A stretch of 64,000 nt of DNA from Sinorhizobium terangae (GTDB lineage: Bacteria > Pseudomonadota > Alphaproteobacteria > Rhizobiales > Rhizobiaceae). Of the stretch, positions 1 through 10,688 are shown one piece after another. Location: contig NZ_WITC01000126.1 in NCBI RefSeq assembly GCF_009601505.1, positions 1 through 64,000 of the forward strand, written 5' to 3'. Position 1 is the first letter of the stretch. Every line of letters starts with the position of its first letter. A model generated the notes under the pieces. It saw only the letters and a list, made by a program, of their open reading frames with translations. It was not told where the DNA came from and ran no database searches. The position numbers and the translations under genes were made by a program.

Positions 1-151
1 GGTACGGATAGTCAGAAGGTGCTTGACCTCACCACGCCGAATAGAGAAGCCATCGGCGGCTAGGCACGCAGGTTAGCGACCGCGAGACGTAATCTGGGCG
101 CGGTGGAGAAGGTCGGCCCGGCCGCTATCAGCCAGGCTTTCCTCTGGACGG

Positions 152-1495
152 TTATCCTTTCGTTTTCTTGAGGGGCGGTCCGACGACCATCACAGTGGGA
201 TCGGCGGACAGCAGCCGTTTCGCGACTGCCCGGACGTCCTCCATCGTGACGGCCTGGATCAGTCGTTTGCGGCGCTCGATATAGTCGATGCCGCGATCTT
301 CCAGCTGGATTTCGACCAAAGTGCCGGCGATCGCAGTTGATGAGTTCAGATTATGGATTGCATAACCGCCGATGAGGTTTTTCTTCGCCGCGTTGAGTTC
401 GTCTTCACTGACGCCCTCCTCCGACATTCGCCTGACTTCGGTGCGGATGAGGGAGAGCGTCTCTTCGGCCAGATCTGGGCGGGTCCCCGTACTAATGATG
501 AGCGCCGAAGCATGGTCGCTGTTCACGAGTGAAGTGCGAATGTCGTAAGCGAGGCCTCGCTTCTCGCGCACCTCATTCCAGAGCCTCGACGTGTACGTGC
601 CTCCGCCGAGGATTTGGTTCATGAGACGGGCTGCGAAGAAATGCGGGTCTTTGCGGGTGATTCCCGGGTAGGCCAGGCTCAGCCGTTCCTGAGGTAAGTC
701 ATACGGGATTTGAATTGCCTGCCCGAGCTTAGGTACTATATCAGCAACCGGCATTAAGGAGGGGTCAGTAGGCAATCCGCCAAATATCCGATCTAGATCG
801 CGCTTGAGTGTGCCGGGATCGATCGCTCCCACCGCAGCGATGGTAAGATTGCCACGCGCGAAAATGCGCTTATGAAGCGCCTTCAGATCGGAGGTTGTGA
901 CAGCGGCGAGTGTTCGCTCGGTACCTTCCTGCCGCCGCGAATAGGGATGATCGCCATAGACTGCCTTCAACCATGCGACCTGTGCGGTCGTCCCTGGATC
1001 CTTGGCTGCCGCCACGATGCCGGAGACGATTTGGGCACGAACGCGGTCCACGGGCGCTTGGTCAAAGCGAGGCTGCTCGACGGCTAGCCGAAGAAGTTCG
1101 AACGCATCATCCTTCCGATCGGCAAGCACTCGCATATAGCCGTAAACCGCATCGGCGCCGCCCTCGAAAAACATCTCGGCGCCAACATCGTCCAGCCGCT
1201 CCTGAAATGCATCGCTGTCAAGGTCGCCTGCCCCTTCATCGAACAAGCCCGTCATCAGATTCACAAGGCCTTCCTTCCCGGACGGATCCTGCGTGCTGCC
1301 GCCCCGGAATGCGAAACGAATGGTGACGATCGGTAGCGAATAATCCTCCACCAGCCATGCCTTTATCCCGCTGGATGTTTTAACCTCCTCGATGGACATG
1401 CCCGCGAGAGCTGGCCACACGGCAAGGCCCATCAATAGGTATGCCACCACTATTAGTGGCTTGGCCCCGATTGTCCGTCGCTTGAAGATTATCAT
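152..1495 (-). CDS. M16 family peptidase-like subunit, non-catalytic partner
   Basis: This 447-residue protein has an N-terminal hydrophobic signal or anchor (about residues 13-31) and the two-lobed M16 (pitrilysin/processing peptidase) fold. The first lobe shows [11 protein letters not shown] where catalytic members have HxxEH, so the zinc site is missing. The second lobe keeps the [21 protein letters not shown] region typical of the substrate-binding half. Non-catalytic M16 proteins normally pair with a catalytic one. Its ATG overlaps the stop of the upstream catalytic gene by four bases (ATGA), so the two are translationally coupled in one operon. The family degrades or processes peptides, probably in the periplasm here. 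The natural substrate is unknown. It resembles the y4wA/y4wB pair of pNGR234a (from memory). Confidence 0.88.
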   Translation of the reverse strand: MIIFKRRTIGAKPLIVVAYLLMGLAVWPALAGMSIEEVKTSSGIKAWLVEDYSLPIVTIRFAFRGGSTQDPSGKEGLVNLMTGLFDEGAGDLDSDAFQERLDDVGAEMFFEGGADAVYGYMRVLADRKDDAFELLRLAVEQPRFDQAPVDRVRAQIVSGIVAAAKDPGTTAQVAWLKAVYGDHPYSRRQEGTERTLAAVTTSDLKALHKRIFARGNLTIAAVGAIDPGTLKRDLDRIFGGLPTDPSLMPVADIVPKLGQAIQIPYDLPQERLSLAYPGITRKDPHFFAARLMNQILGGGTYTSRLWNEVREKRGLAYDIRTSLVNSDHASALIISTGTRPDLAEETLSLIRTEVRRMSEEGVSEDELNAAKKNLIGGYAIHNLNSSTAIAGTLVEIQLEDRGIDYIERRKRLIQAVTMEDVRAVAKRLLSADPTVMVVGPPLKKTKG

Positions 1496-3021
1496 CGGTT
1501 TTTATCTCCTGACGTAGCGCTCTCGCGGGGCAGCAGATATGCTGCCACCGACCGGTCCGGATTAAGGTATTTCCTCGCAGCCGCCTGTACCTGTGCCGCC
1601 GTTACGGCGCGGATCCTCAACGGCCGTGCGTCCACGTCATAGGCAGTATTGCCTGTCGCTAGCGTCGCCCCGTAAGTGTTCGCCATTCCCCACGGGCTGT
1701 CACGTTCGAAGATCATCGAGCGTACGAAACGGTTTTTGGCCTTGTCGAGCTCGGCATCCGTAACGCCGGACTCCATGATTTTGCGAACTTCAGCGTCGAT
1801 CGCATCCTCCACCGCCTCGATCTTCGTTTCGGCCCGCGGCGATCCATAAACCGTGAAGCTCGACGGATCGAACGACCTTCCGTTGAAATAGGCGCCGCCC
1901 GAGGAGGCTATTCCCTGTTTAACCACCAATTCCTGGTAGATTCGGCTGCGTGTTCCCCCGCCGAGAATCTCCGACAGGATGTCCAAGGCTTCCGCTTCGC
2001 CTGGGTCTGCCACACCATAGGACGTCGTCACCCAGGACTTTTGAAAGCTCGGAACGGTCACGCGCGGGTCGGTGAGCACGACGGTCCGTTTAGTGTTCTG
2101 CTCCGGCTCCTGCGGCCTCACCCGCTCCAGAACGTCCGGCCCGCGCGGCAGGGCCCCGAAGGTCTCGTCCGCTAGCCGCCACACCGTCCCGGCGTCCACG
2201 TCGCCTGCCACGACCAGTATGGCGTTGTTGGGGGCATAGTAGCGATCGTAGAACGCTAGGGCGTCCTCGCAATCAAGCTGTTCCATTTCGTGCATCCAGC
2301 CGATGGTCGGGATGCGGTAAGGGTGGTTCTGATACAAGGTCGCCTGCATCTCCTCCTCGAGAAGCCGCTCCGGGTCGTTCTCGATGCGCCAACGCCGCTC
2401 CTCAAGAATGACGTCGCGCTCGGACGCGATTACCGCGTCGGTGAGTTCGAGATGGCGCATCCGGTCAGCTTCGAATTCCATCATTGTCCCGAGCGCCTCC
2501 GGCGGGACCGTCTGATAGTAGGCGGTGTAGTCGGAAGACGTGAAGGCGTTCTCCTCACCGCCGATTTCTGCGACCTTTGCGCCAAACTCGCCGGCCGGAT
2601 GCTCCTTTGTTCCCTTGAACATCAGGTGCTCCAGGAAATGAGCGATGCCGGATTTGCCGGGTGGCTCGTCGGCATTGCCGGCCTTGTACCAAACCATCTG
2701 CGTGACGATCGGCGCCCTGTGATCGGGTATGACGACCACCTCGAGGCCGTTGCTCAGCATGAAATTTGCAATCTCTGCTTCATGAGGCAGCGCCTCCGCA
2801 GCTGCCACTCCTGAGGTCATCAGAGATTGCAGCGCGACCATACTCAAGGCAAATGCATGGATACGCGAAAACACTCCAGCATGGCTCGTCGGCCACCAGG
2901 GAAAAAGCGCCGGTGCAGTCCTGGCTCGACTATTTCTTCGCCTTCTTCTCCATCTGGAAGGTTCTGCGTTGGGATCCCCGGGAGCAGACCCCGGCCCGGC
3001 TAAAGAACCTTGTTCTGACAT
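1492..3021 (-). CDS. M16 family zinc metallopeptidase, catalytic subunit
   Basis: The zinc motif HFLEH lies in [18 protein letters not shown], with the downstream glutamate expected in the [13 protein letters not shown] stretch. A hydrophobic segment ([20 protein letters not shown]) follows an Arg-rich N-terminus and looks like a signal or anchor. The open frame continues to an ATG at 3084, but that ATG lies inside the sigma-54 promoter at 3068-3083. The translated start is therefore taken as ATG 3021 (MSEQGSLAG), which has GGAG nine bases upstream; this gives 509 residues. It is the first gene of a two-gene operon with the non-catalytic partner. A full NifA activator site at 3146-3161 implies expression in nitrogen-fixing bacteroids. 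The substrate is not evident. A broken copy of the first part of this gene lies at 57.5 kb. Confidence 0.92.
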   Translation of the reverse strand: MSEQGSLAGPGSAPGDPNAEPSRWRRRRRNSRARTAPALFPWWPTSHAGVFSRIHAFALSMVALQSLMTSGVAAAEALPHEAEIANFMLSNGLEVVVIPDHRAPIVTQMVWYKAGNADEPPGKSGIAHFLEHLMFKGTKEHPAGEFGAKVAEIGGEENAFTSSDYTAYYQTVPPEALGTMMEFEADRMRHLELTDAVIASERDVILEERRWRIENDPERLLEEEMQATLYQNHPYRIPTIGWMHEMEQLDCEDALAFYDRYYAPNNAILVVAGDVDAGTVWRLADETFGALPRGPDVLERVRPQEPEQNTKRTVVLTDPRVTVPSFQKSWVTTSYGVADPGEAEALDILSEILGGGTRSRIYQELVVKQGIASSGGAYFNGRSFDPSSFTVYGSPRAETKIEAVEDAIDAEVRKIMESGVTDAELDKAKNRFVRSMIFERDSPWGMANTYGATLATGNTAYDVDARPLRIRAVTAAQVQAAARKYLNPDRSVAAYLLPRESATSGDKNR

Positions 3022-3067
3022 TTCGACATTCTCCGTGCGATTATCGTCGTTGATGACGCGTCTGCAG

Positions 3068-3083
3068 AGCAACGTGCGTGCCA
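3068..3083 (-). promoter_or_regulatory. sigma-54 promoter of the M16 peptidase operon
   Basis: On the minus strand the sequence is TGGCACGCACGTTGCT, a full match to TGGCAC-N5-TTGCW. It lies about 47 bases upstream of the chosen ATG (3021) and overlaps the more distal ATG at 3084, which rules that one out as a start. Confidence 0.9.
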
Positions 3084-3145
3084 AACGGAAAACTGTCTAA
3101 AATCCAGGAATATCGATCGAACCAGCCACGTCAGCGTTCCAACAT

Positions 3146-3161
3146 TGTCGTACATCGGACA
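3146..3161. promoter_or_regulatory. NifA upstream activator site
   Basis: TGTCGTACATCGGACA is an exact TGT-N10-ACA site. It lies about 63 bases upstream of the -24 element of the M16 operon, a usual spacing for NifA with sigma-54. Confidence 0.85.
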
Positions 3162-3864
3162 AATGCCAGCTACATTGACCTGTTGCACGTCTCGTAGCCA
3201 AAAGCAGGACCATCTTCCAATCAGCAACGGCTTGGTCCAGACTGTCGATCCAGGTTCTTGGATTTAGCCGCGATCGCTGCGCTTGCGTTAGAATGCCCGA
3301 AGTCACCAACAGGGGCGGCGTTGTTTTGCCCGCCCAGATTTGCGACTAGAGAGCATCAACAATACCCCGCTTGAGGAGCCGCACTATCCCCACCGGGCGG
3401 GTGACACCGCAAGCTGTTATTGCTATTGAAAAGGCCGAGTCAGGGACTTCTGCTTAACGAAGGACAAGCGCGTCCATGCGTAGCTGGGGAAGATCCTGAA
3501 ACACCAAGTAGATGTCTGGGAGGATTAGGCTCCCCGATCTGACGTGACTCAGCGCGAGGCTCCTCGGTATTGGCTTTTTCCGCTCAAATGATCTGGGTCA
3601 ATGACCCGGGCGTATGGACGCGGAATCGTTGTCGTGTCAATGCGTTGTGGTAGTTGCTGGGACCATGTCCACGCCACATTCCCGTGAGAATCCATTGAAC
3701 CGTCGTGAAGCGATGGCCCTGTCGCCGTTACGCTCATCATCGTACAGGACGACTGGTGAGGCGCTCACAGGTATAAACGGACCTCAACTGACACGGACGC
3801 CTTGGAAAGGACTACAGCGCGTTTTGACGAATGCAGGAGATGATGTCACTTAAGGAGCTTCTTG
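3162..3864. other. intergenic stretch, no gene recognised
   Basis: About 700 bases between the M16 operon control region and the divergent P450 gene. Short open frames exist on both strands, but none has a recognisable domain or a good ribosome site. I found no TGGCAC-type promoter or TGT-N10-ACA site facing the P450. Confidence 0.5.
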
Positions 3865-5232
3865 ATGGATGCGAGCATCGATTTGGGGTCCCCGCTTCCC
3901 GTGACGAAGCATTCGACCGCCAAGGCGTTCTTGGCGATGATCAAGAATCCGCTAGACGCATTGCCTGCGGCCGTGTTCAAGGGGCAGCCCATTGTCTTTA
4001 CCAGGCAGATGGGCAATCTGCAGGTGTATCTGACCGACCCAGTGCTCATCCATGAGGCGCTCGTGGACAATGCGGACCGCCTTAGCAAGGGCGAGCATGT
4101 TAGGCGTATGTTGGGGCCTGCGTTGGGCCGGGGTTTGCTAACTGCTGACGGTGCGCACTGGAAATGGCAGCGACAGTCCGTGGCCGCCGCTTTCGGGCAT
4201 GAAAGGCTTCTTGAACTCCGGCCTGCGATGATCGCCGCCGCGGAAGAAACGAAGGCGCGCTGGCTTTCGCAGCACCGCACGGTTGTGGACGTGGGCCAAG
4301 AGATGATGCGCACGACCTTCGACATCATTGTCGAAACGATGATGTCGGGCGGCCACGGTATCGATGTCGCTCGCGTCGAGCGCAGTGTAACCGACTTTCT
4401 TGAGCCGAGTGGTTGGACCTTCGCTTTTGGGATGATCGGAGCACCTGAGTGGCTGCCGTACCCCGGCCGCACGAGAGCACGCGCTGCCGTCGCCTTTCTC
4501 CGGGCGAGCCTAGCGGCGGTGATCGCGAAGCGCCGACAGCAACCGAATGAAAGGCACGACCTCGTCTCCATGATGTTGAGGGCGTCTGACCCGGAATCCG
4601 GCCGCACTATGAGCGACGAGGAGATCATTGATAACCTGATGACCTTCATCACGGCGGGCCATGAGACGACGGCGCTCGGCTTGGCTTGGATACTTCACCT
4701 TCTCGCCCGGCATCCGGAAGACGAGGCGAACGTCGTGCGGGAGATTTCGCACGTTACGGGAGGCGGCCCAGTGCTTCCCGAACATCTGGCGCACCTCGTC
4801 TATACGAAGCGGGTGTTTTCGGAGGCAATGCGCCTCTTTCCCCCGGTGCCGATCATCACCCGCACAGTAAGCGAAGATTTCCAGCTTGGCCGGTACCTGA
4901 TCCCAGCGGGCACTGTCGTTTTCATTCCCATCTATGCAATGCACCGTAAACCCGACCTATGGCGGGATCCAGAAAGCTTCGATCCCACGAGGTTCGAGCC
5001 GGAAAACGTTCGCGCCCGCCACCGTTATGCATATATGCCCTTTGGTGCGGGGCCACGCGTTTGCATTGGCAACGCGTTCGCGCTTATGGAAGCCGTCGCC
5101 GTGCTTGCTGTCCTGCTTCAGTCCTTCAAGTTGACTAACTCCACCGAGACCCCGCCGCGGCGTGTGATGAAGGTCACGTTGCGGCCTCATCCAAATATAT
5201 TGATGTCGGTTCACCGACGAAGGCATCAATAA
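3865..5232 (+). CDS. cytochrome P450
   Basis: A 455-residue soluble P450. The I-helix motif is AGHETTA, the K-helix ExxR is in EAMRLFPP, and the heme-binding loop is FGAGPRVCIG with the cysteine thiolate ligand. The Thr pair in the I-helix is that of a normal oxygen-activating monooxygenase. The start is ATG 3865, seven bases after AAGGAG; the frame is open for one more codon (TTG). No redox partner is adjacent, although the divergent gene downstream encodes a protein with its own ferredoxin-reductase module. The overall style (FGAGPRVCIGNAFA end) is closer to fatty-acid or terpenoid hydroxylases than to the second P450 at 48.3 kb. The substrate is unknown. Confidence 0.93.
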   Translation: MDASIDLGSPLPVTKHSTAKAFLAMIKNPLDALPAAVFKGQPIVFTRQMGNLQVYLTDPVLIHEALVDNADRLSKGEHVRRMLGPALGRGLLTADGAHWKWQRQSVAAAFGHERLLELRPAMIAAAEETKARWLSQHRTVVDVGQEMMRTTFDIIVETMMSGGHGIDVARVERSVTDFLEPSGWTFAFGMIGAPEWLPYPGRTRARAAVAFLRASLAAVIAKRRQQPNERHDLVSMMLRASDPESGRTMSDEEIIDNLMTFITAGHETTALGLAWILHLLARHPEDEANVVREISHVTGGGPVLPEHLAHLVYTKRVFSEAMRLFPPVPIITRTVSEDFQLGRYLIPAGTVVFIPIYAMHRKPDLWRDPESFDPTRFEPENVRARHRYAYMPFGAGPRVCIGNAFALMEAVAVLAVLLQSFKLTNSTETPPRRVMKVTLRPHPNILMSVHRRRHQ

Positions 5233-5579
5233 GTCAAACGTGTGATACGGCTGCAAGAGCCTTCGCTTTGGACTTTCGATTCGAATGCCCCGGGGCCTTG
5301 ATTGGATTTAGAGAGGATGAAACAAGGCGTCGAGTGCGATCTCATGGGCGAACGTAGACTTCCCAGGTGTGCAAGGCGATCAGTGTTGGCTAAGCTCAAA
5401 GAAACGCGCGGTCGTTTCCATGCTTCTCGTTCACCGCAACATTTCGACTGCCAACCGGCTGCGGCGAGCCGATCCAGCGGTAGGAGCGCCGCAAGCTCAG
5501 TCGCGATCAGCGTGATCGGGTCTTCTTTGACATGGATGTTCCCCTTGCTTAGCCAGCTGTAAATTGCAGGCGACACCGG
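5233..5579. other. gap between convergent genes; possible small minus-strand ORF
   Basis: The P450 ends here and the oxidoreductase transcribed toward it ends at 5580. A minus-strand frame starting with GTG at 5576 runs on for about 116 codons into the P450 3' end. It has no recognised domain or convincing ribosome site, so I do not call it a gene. Confidence 0.35.
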
Positions 5580-8500
5580 TCAGGCGTCGAGCACCAGATC
5601 GCTGGTCGGTACGGCCTGACAAATCAGGCAGATCGCAGGATCTTCCGGCTCGGAGCCATGCAAGTGGCGAACGGTGCCTGAGACGATTCGGACAGCGCAG
5701 CTTTCGCATTGCCCGACACGGCAGCCGCTCGGCAGTTTGAGGCCAAGCTTGTCGGCGAAATCCAAGAGTGGTCCTTGCGTTGCCGACCATTCATCCGAGG
5801 TTTGGCTGGACTGCGAAAACCGAACCGCGTATGTCCGCCCGTCATTGATGAGAGGGCCGGGCGGAGATCGGAAGACTTCGCTGAAAATGTCGAAACGCGG
5901 CACACCGCGGGAAATAAGCCCGTCGGCAAAGGCCTTCATCATGCCGGGAGGGCCGCACATGTAAACTCGTGGTCGACTCTCGATCAGGCTGTCCGGCACG
6001 ACCTCAGCGCTGATGCGCTTACGGCTGGTGAAGTCGCGTCCCTCCACGTCTTCGGGCAACGGCGCGTCATAGTGGTCGAAGACCTGCAGGCCTGGCAGGC
6101 GCTTGCAGTGATCGGCAATACGATCACGAAAGGCATGGGTTCGGCTGTCGAGATTACCGTAGAACAGCCAGATCTCCGTTTTGTCATCGCTCGGCAGCGA
6201 TTCGAGCAGGCTGATAAACGGCGTAATGCCAATCCCGCCAGCGAGCAGGATCAGCGGTTGCGGTGAGTTGCGTGGCAGGATGAAATTGCCAGACGGTGCT
6301 TTCAGCTCGACGACATCGCCGAGCATCATGCTTCGATTGATGTGGCTCGACATCCGCCCTTCGAAGGCGCAACCGTCCTCGGCAATGCCTTTCTGGTGAC
6401 GCACGGCGATGCTGTAGCTGCGGCGATCCTTTACGCGGGCGGGGCCGGTCAGAGAATAGGCGCGGCTCGTACGTCCTTCGTCGTTCAGGCGGATCTGGAT
6501 ATGCTGACCGGGCCGGAAATCCGGCAGCGGCCTGCCATCCACGGCCTCGAACGTGATGCCGCGCACACCTTCCGCTTCCGTGGTGATCGCGGCGACGCGA
6601 AACGGACTGTAGCCAGACCAGGCCCGCTGTCGCCGTTCGGTCAGCGGATCAAGCTCGACGTTGCAACGGAAGGAGCGGTGCGGGATCGATCCGCTGACGG
6701 GGTCGATGGCATCTCCCGATATCAGGCTGTTGGCGTTGCTGCTTTCCGCCCCCTGGATGGCCAAGGCCTCGCGGTCGAGTTCCGGACACGCCTGCCACCA
6801 GCCGAATTCGGCCACGACGACATCATCCGCGAGGCCAGGTACGATACGGGCAACGAAGCGGGCCGCGCCGTTACGCGTCGAGATCCGGATCCAATCGCCA
6901 TCGTGTATGTCGCGCTCGCGAGCGAGCCCCTGGCCGATTTCAGCAATCGGTTCCGGAGCCCGCCTTCTTAAGGAAGCCAGCCCGCGATGCTGGCTGTGAC
7001 AGTAGTAGCCATTCTTGGCCGTACTCAGTACCAGCGGGAAATGACGGGAGAGCCCCTTTCGTCTCGTGATTTCGTCTTCGGCAGGAGGCACAAAGGTCGG
7101 GACCGCTGGCTGTCCATTGCGATGCAGGAGTTCGGAATAGAGTTCGATGCGGCGGGTCTGCGTATCGAAGCCGCGGACCCTGCCCGAATTGTCGGGGTGT
7201 GGCAGCTGGTATTTGCGTTCGCGCGAATCGATCCTGCATTTGACGCCACGCGGATTGGCGCGTAACGCCTCCACGGACAGGCCGAGCGGCTCCAGCATAT
7301 GGTCCCAACCCGTCTCCAGACTGCCGCCGAAGAATTCCTCGCTCATGCCGAGCCGGCAGGCGAGATCAAAGAGGATGTCGTTGTCGGAACGCGATTCGCC
7401 CTGGGGCGTTGCCATGCGCGGGCGAAACTGCACGTGGGACGCAGCATCGTCGCTGATCTCGAAACCGAAACGGATGCCTTCGTGCTCCCAGGGCGTATTG
7501 ACCGGCAGGAATATGTCGGCATAGCGGGCGGTAGGGGTCTCGAAGAGATCGCAATGGACATGGAATTCCAGTTGCGCCAGAGCGGCTTCTGCAAGGCCGG
7601 TATCGGCCTGGGAGACGGTCAGATTTGCTCCGAACGTCATAAGGCCTCGAATTCTGTAAGGATATCCCTCGGTGATCGCGCGATACATGTCACGCGCAGT
7701 GATCCAGCCCATGGACGGCGGACCGATCGGCCTTTCGGTGGCACCCAGCGCCTTTGAGAGCTGCTCTTTCGACAACTGGCCGAGAGCATTGACGGGACGA
7801 TAGAACGGGCCGCGGCGAACGCGGTTGGCTCCGACAAGATCATAGCTGCCGGAAAGGGCATAAAGACATGCGACGGCACGTTCTGTCTGGGTCGCGTTAC
7901 TGTGCTGGCCGATGCCGGTCCAGGAGTGGTAGGCGATCCGCCGTCCGCCGCAGAGAAGTCTCGTTGCTGCTGCGAGCGCGTCCGGACTGACGCCCGTGAT
8001 GCGTTCGACAGCTTCTGGATTGAAGGGGGCTGCGGCCCGTATCAGGAACTCAAAGGCGGGCGAGCAATTGACATGCTTGCCGCCTTCACCGCCAAGGGCG
8101 ACAGAAATCTCACCGCGCAGGCGCAGTTGCGAACCGTCACCAGCCTGGGGAGGCTGGTCCAGATCGATTACGGCAGGGCACTCCTCGCTGTCGTTCCAGA
8201 CCAGGTATCTGTTCTGCTCGGCATCCGGCCACAGCATTTGCTCGCGCAGAAAGAGGCCTTCGTCCTGCCGGACGAGCAAAGGCGCGTTCGTCCAGTTCGC
8301 TACGAAGCTTTCGTCATGGAGGTTTTCCGCCAGCATTATCCGGATCATGCCAAGCGCCAAAGCGCCATCGGTGCCTGGGCGAACCGGCAACCAGACATCC
8401 GCCTGCTTGGCGAGCGCGGTTGGCCGGGGATCAATCACAACAAGTTTCGCGCCGGCGGCGCGTCCTTTCGAGATCGCGTTCGCCTGGGCAAGCCAGGTAT

Positions 8501-9032
8501 TGGTGGGATTATGGCCCCAAAGAAGGATCGTCGCGGCATTTTCGTAATCTGCCGTGGGGATGCCATGGCCGAAGGTGAAGGCGTGTGCGTTGTCCTTGTG
8601 CCAGTTGCAGATTTCCGTGCCATAGCAGGTGTTCGGGCTGCCGAAATGGCGGATGAAGCGCTCGATCCAGTCGATGCTGTCGGAGAGCGGCGTACCGCTC
8701 GGGGTGGTAACGGAAAAGGCTACTGCCTCCGCTCCGCTCTCGGCCTTGATCGCCGCCAGTTTTTCGGCGGTCTCGACCAGGGCCTCTTCCCAGCTGATGC
8801 GAACCCAGCCGGGATTGGCGGCACCCTTAGGCGCGGTTCGGCGCATGGGATAGAGTTGTCTGTGCGGACTGTGGACGAGTTCTGGTGCGGCCCGTCCCTT
8901 CGTGCACATTGCCTGGCCAGTCGGGTGGGACGGATCCGGGCGCACGGAAACGAGTTGCCCGTTTTCCACGGTATTGAGCGTACCGCACCGCGATCGGCAA
9001 AGTGTGCAATATCCTGCGATCTCTGTCGTCAC
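5580..9032 (-). CDS. molybdopterin oxidoreductase fused to flavin reductase and 2Fe-2S ferredoxin domains
   Basis: A single 1150-residue frame with a GTG start and GAGGT a few bases upstream. The N-terminal ~760 residues are a molybdopterin-bis-MGD oxidoreductase of the DMSO-reductase superfamily. Cys9, 12, 16 and 43 form a 4Fe-4S site, and Cys142 in EICNWH is the probable Mo ligand. Residues ~800-1045 form a ferredoxin-NADP-reductase-like module: FRPGQHIQIRL and RAYSLTGP for FAD, GGIGITPFISLLE and YMCGPPGMM for NAD(P)H. The last ~90 residues are a plant-type 2Fe-2S domain (CRVGQCESC plus a later Cys). The enzyme thus seems able to pass NAD(P)H electrons to or from the Mo site by itself. It is not an obvious nitrate reductase. 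The substrate is unknown and no maturation chaperone is adjacent. Confidence 0.9.
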   Translation of the reverse strand: MTTEIAGYCTLCRSRCGTLNTVENGQLVSVRPDPSHPTGQAMCTKGRAAPELVHSPHRQLYPMRRTAPKGAANPGWVRISWEEALVETAEKLAAIKAESGAEAVAFSVTTPSGTPLSDSIDWIERFIRHFGSPNTCYGTEICNWHKDNAHAFTFGHGIPTADYENAATILLWGHNPTNTWLAQANAISKGRAAGAKLVVIDPRPTALAKQADVWLPVRPGTDGALALGMIRIMLAENLHDESFVANWTNAPLLVRQDEGLFLREQMLWPDAEQNRYLVWNDSEECPAVIDLDQPPQAGDGSQLRLRGEISVALGGEGGKHVNCSPAFEFLIRAAAPFNPEAVERITGVSPDALAAATRLLCGGRRIAYHSWTGIGQHSNATQTERAVACLYALSGSYDLVGANRVRRGPFYRPVNALGQLSKEQLSKALGATERPIGPPSMGWITARDMYRAITEGYPYRIRGLMTFGANLTVSQADTGLAEAALAQLEFHVHCDLFETPTARYADIFLPVNTPWEHEGIRFGFEISDDAASHVQFRPRMATPQGESRSDNDILFDLACRLGMSEEFFGGSLETGWDHMLEPLGLSVEALRANPRGVKCRIDSRERKYQLPHPDNSGRVRGFDTQTRRIELYSELLHRNGQPAVPTFVPPAEDEITRRKGLSRHFPLVLSTAKNGYYCHSQHRGLASLRRRAPEPIAEIGQGLARERDIHDGDWIRISTRNGAARFVARIVPGLADDVVVAEFGWWQACPELDREALAIQGAESSNANSLISGDAIDPVSGSIPHRSFRCNVELDPLTERRQRAWSGYSPFRVAAITTEAEGVRGITFEAVDGRPLPDFRPGQHIQIRLNDEGRTSRAYSLTGPARVKDRRSYSIAVRHQKGIAEDGCAFEGRMSSHINRSMMLGDVVELKAPSGNFILPRNSPQPLILLAGGIGITPFISLLESLPSDDKTEIWLFYGNLDSRTHAFRDRIADHCKRLPGLQVFDHYDAPLPEDVEGRDFTSRKRISAEVVPDSLIESRPRVYMCGPPGMMKAFADGLISRGVPRFDIFSEVFRSPPGPLINDGRTYAVRFSQSSQTSDEWSATQGPLLDFADKLGLKLPSGCRVGQCESCAVRIVSGTVRHLHGSEPEDPAICLICQAVPTSDLVLDA

Positions 9033-9056
9033 ACCTGACCTCGTGCAACGTGGTCA

Positions 9057-9292
9057 AAATCCCAGCTTCGAGCCGACAGGGCCAACACCGCGCTTATTCT
9101 TGAACATTGGGACGATCTTCTGCGCCTGGACGCCTCGATCACGACGCGCACCGTTGCGCCGTCAACGATCCTCAAAAGGTTCTCCGGCTCATCGAAATCC
9201 AGCGATCTCGCCAAAGCCTTGCGCGAACTCGGCCGCATCGAGCGCACCTGTTCATGATCGAGTGGTATTCCAGCCCGGCGCTGCCCTTCTGA
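9057..9292 (+). pseudogene. Tn3-family transposase fragment
   Basis: The frame reads [24 protein letters not shown] and [11 protein letters not shown], then after a +1 shift [12 protein letters not shown]. These match the conserved C-terminal part of Tn3-family transposases ([30 protein letters not shown]). Only about 80 codons remain, with one frameshift, and no inverted ends are visible. The remaining bases up to 9581 hold no recognisable gene. Confidence 0.75.
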
Positions 9293-9581
9293 TCAGCCCG
9301 GTTCTCGGTTGAAAGCACCACCGCCGCGAACGTACCATGGCCGGTCTTCGCGCGCGCCAGGGGCGAAAAGGTGGCCTGCTCCCAAGACTGACGTCCGATC
9401 AGCGCTCCGAAACCATTGGCAAACTTAACGAACGTCGACCGGGCGGCCGACATCGTTCGCCTACCCGGCTCTGTCTGAATTGGAGGGCGGCGAATGCGGT
9501 CTCGATTCTGGCAGTTGTTCCTGTACTTGGATAACCGCATCGGCCCCCGCTGCGTTTGTCTGAGACCGTCGCAACGCAGCG

Positions 9582-10595
9582 TCAGCCTTCGCGAAACGTG
9601 TAGCTATAGCCATTGATGGCTGGCGCGCCACCGAGGTGCGCGTAAAGAACCCGCGATCCTTCTGGGAAGAAGCCTTTCTTGATCAGATCGACCATCCCCT
9701 GCATTGATTTACCCTCGTAGACCGGATCAGTAATCATCCCTTCAAGCCGCGCGCACAGACGAATAGCCTCCTTCGTTTGCTCGGACGGGATCCCGTAACA
9801 CGGGTATGCATACTCCTCGAGCAAGACCACATCGTCCTCAACGATTTCCAACCCTAAGTCGATCAGTTTTGCTGTGTGCCGGGCAATGTCTAATACTTGT
9901 GCCTTAGTTTGGGCGGGAGTAGCCGAAGCGTCGATACCTATCACGTTGCGTTGCCGGCCGTCCCTGCAGAATCCGACGAGCATGCCGGCATGCGTCGACC
10001 CAGTGACCGTGCATACTACAACATAGTCGAAGGCAAACCCGAGTTGCTTCTCTTGAGCGCGCACCTCCTCCGCGAAGCCTACGTAGCCGAGGCCGCCATA
10101 TTTGTGAACGGAAGCCCCGGCCGGGATGGCGTAGGGCGTGCCACCTCTTGATTTCACGTCGGCTAGCGCCTGTTCCCAACTGCGTCGGATACCAATGTCA
10201 AAGCCTTCGTCGACGATATGCACCTCCGCGCCCATGATGCGGCTCAACAGAATGTTGCCGACGCGATCATATACGGCGTCCTCATGCGGCACCCAGCTCT
10301 CTTGCACCAGGAGACATTTCATGCCGATCTTGGCGGCGACGGCGGCAACCATCCGCGTATGGTTCGACTGTACGCCGCCAATCGAAACGAGGGTGTCTGC
10401 CTTGGAGGCGATCGCCTCTGGAATGATATATTCGAGCTTGCGAAGCTTGTTCCCACCAAATGCAAGGCCTGAGTTGCAGTCCTCGCGCTTGGCGTAGATT
10501 TCGACTTTACCTCCAAGGTGTTTGCCGAGGCGATCAAGCTTCTCAATAGGGGTCGGTCCAAAGGTGAGCGGGTAACGCTCAAATTTTTCTAGCAT
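9582..10595 (-). CDS. acdS: 1-aminocyclopropane-1-carboxylate (ACC) deaminase
   Basis: A 337-residue PLP enzyme that splits ACC, the ethylene precursor, into 2-oxobutyrate and ammonia. Rhizobia use it to lower plant ethylene during nodulation. Diagnostic stretches are the [20 protein letters not shown] start, the PLP-lysine region [19 protein letters not shown], and the conserved Tyr and Glu of the family in [12 protein letters not shown]. The start is ATG 10595 with GGAGAG six bases upstream; the longer open frame has no family homology. It is the last gene of a probable lysR-orf-acdS operon. No sigma-54 or NifA site lies directly upstream, unlike the NifA-dependent acdS described for Mesorhizobium loti, so control may come from the LysR protein. 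Confidence 0.96.
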   Translation of the reverse strand: MLEKFERYPLTFGPTPIEKLDRLGKHLGGKVEIYAKREDCNSGLAFGGNKLRKLEYIIPEAIASKADTLVSIGGVQSNHTRMVAAVAAKIGMKCLLVQESWVPHEDAVYDRVGNILLSRIMGAEVHIVDEGFDIGIRRSWEQALADVKSRGGTPYAIPAGASVHKYGGLGYVGFAEEVRAQEKQLGFAFDYVVVCTVTGSTHAGMLVGFCRDGRQRNVIGIDASATPAQTKAQVLDIARHTAKLIDLGLEIVEDDVVLLEEYAYPCYGIPSEQTKEAIRLCARLEGMITDPVYEGKSMQGMVDLIKKGFFPEGSRVLYAHLGGAPAINGYSYTFREG

Positions 10596-10688
10596 GTTCT
10601 CTCCAGGAATAGGTGATGAAACCGAACCCTGTTTACAGCCCCCTGCCCGTCGCAGCGACTTTACCTTAGCGTCTTTCGCCACTTCGGC

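Noticed and set aside
1-63. Open frame ending in TAG at 61-63 that could be the 3' end of a gene outside the window
   Set aside because: Only 20 codons without any recognisable motif.
5226-5576. Minus-strand frame of 116 codons with GTG start next to the molybdenum enzyme
   Set aside because: No domain, overlaps the P450 3' end, weak start; probably chance.
7902-9038. Long plus-strand frame (378 codons) antisense to the molybdenum enzyme
   Set aside because: Shadow of a GC-rich gene; no family motifs, while the minus frame has clear cofactor motifs.
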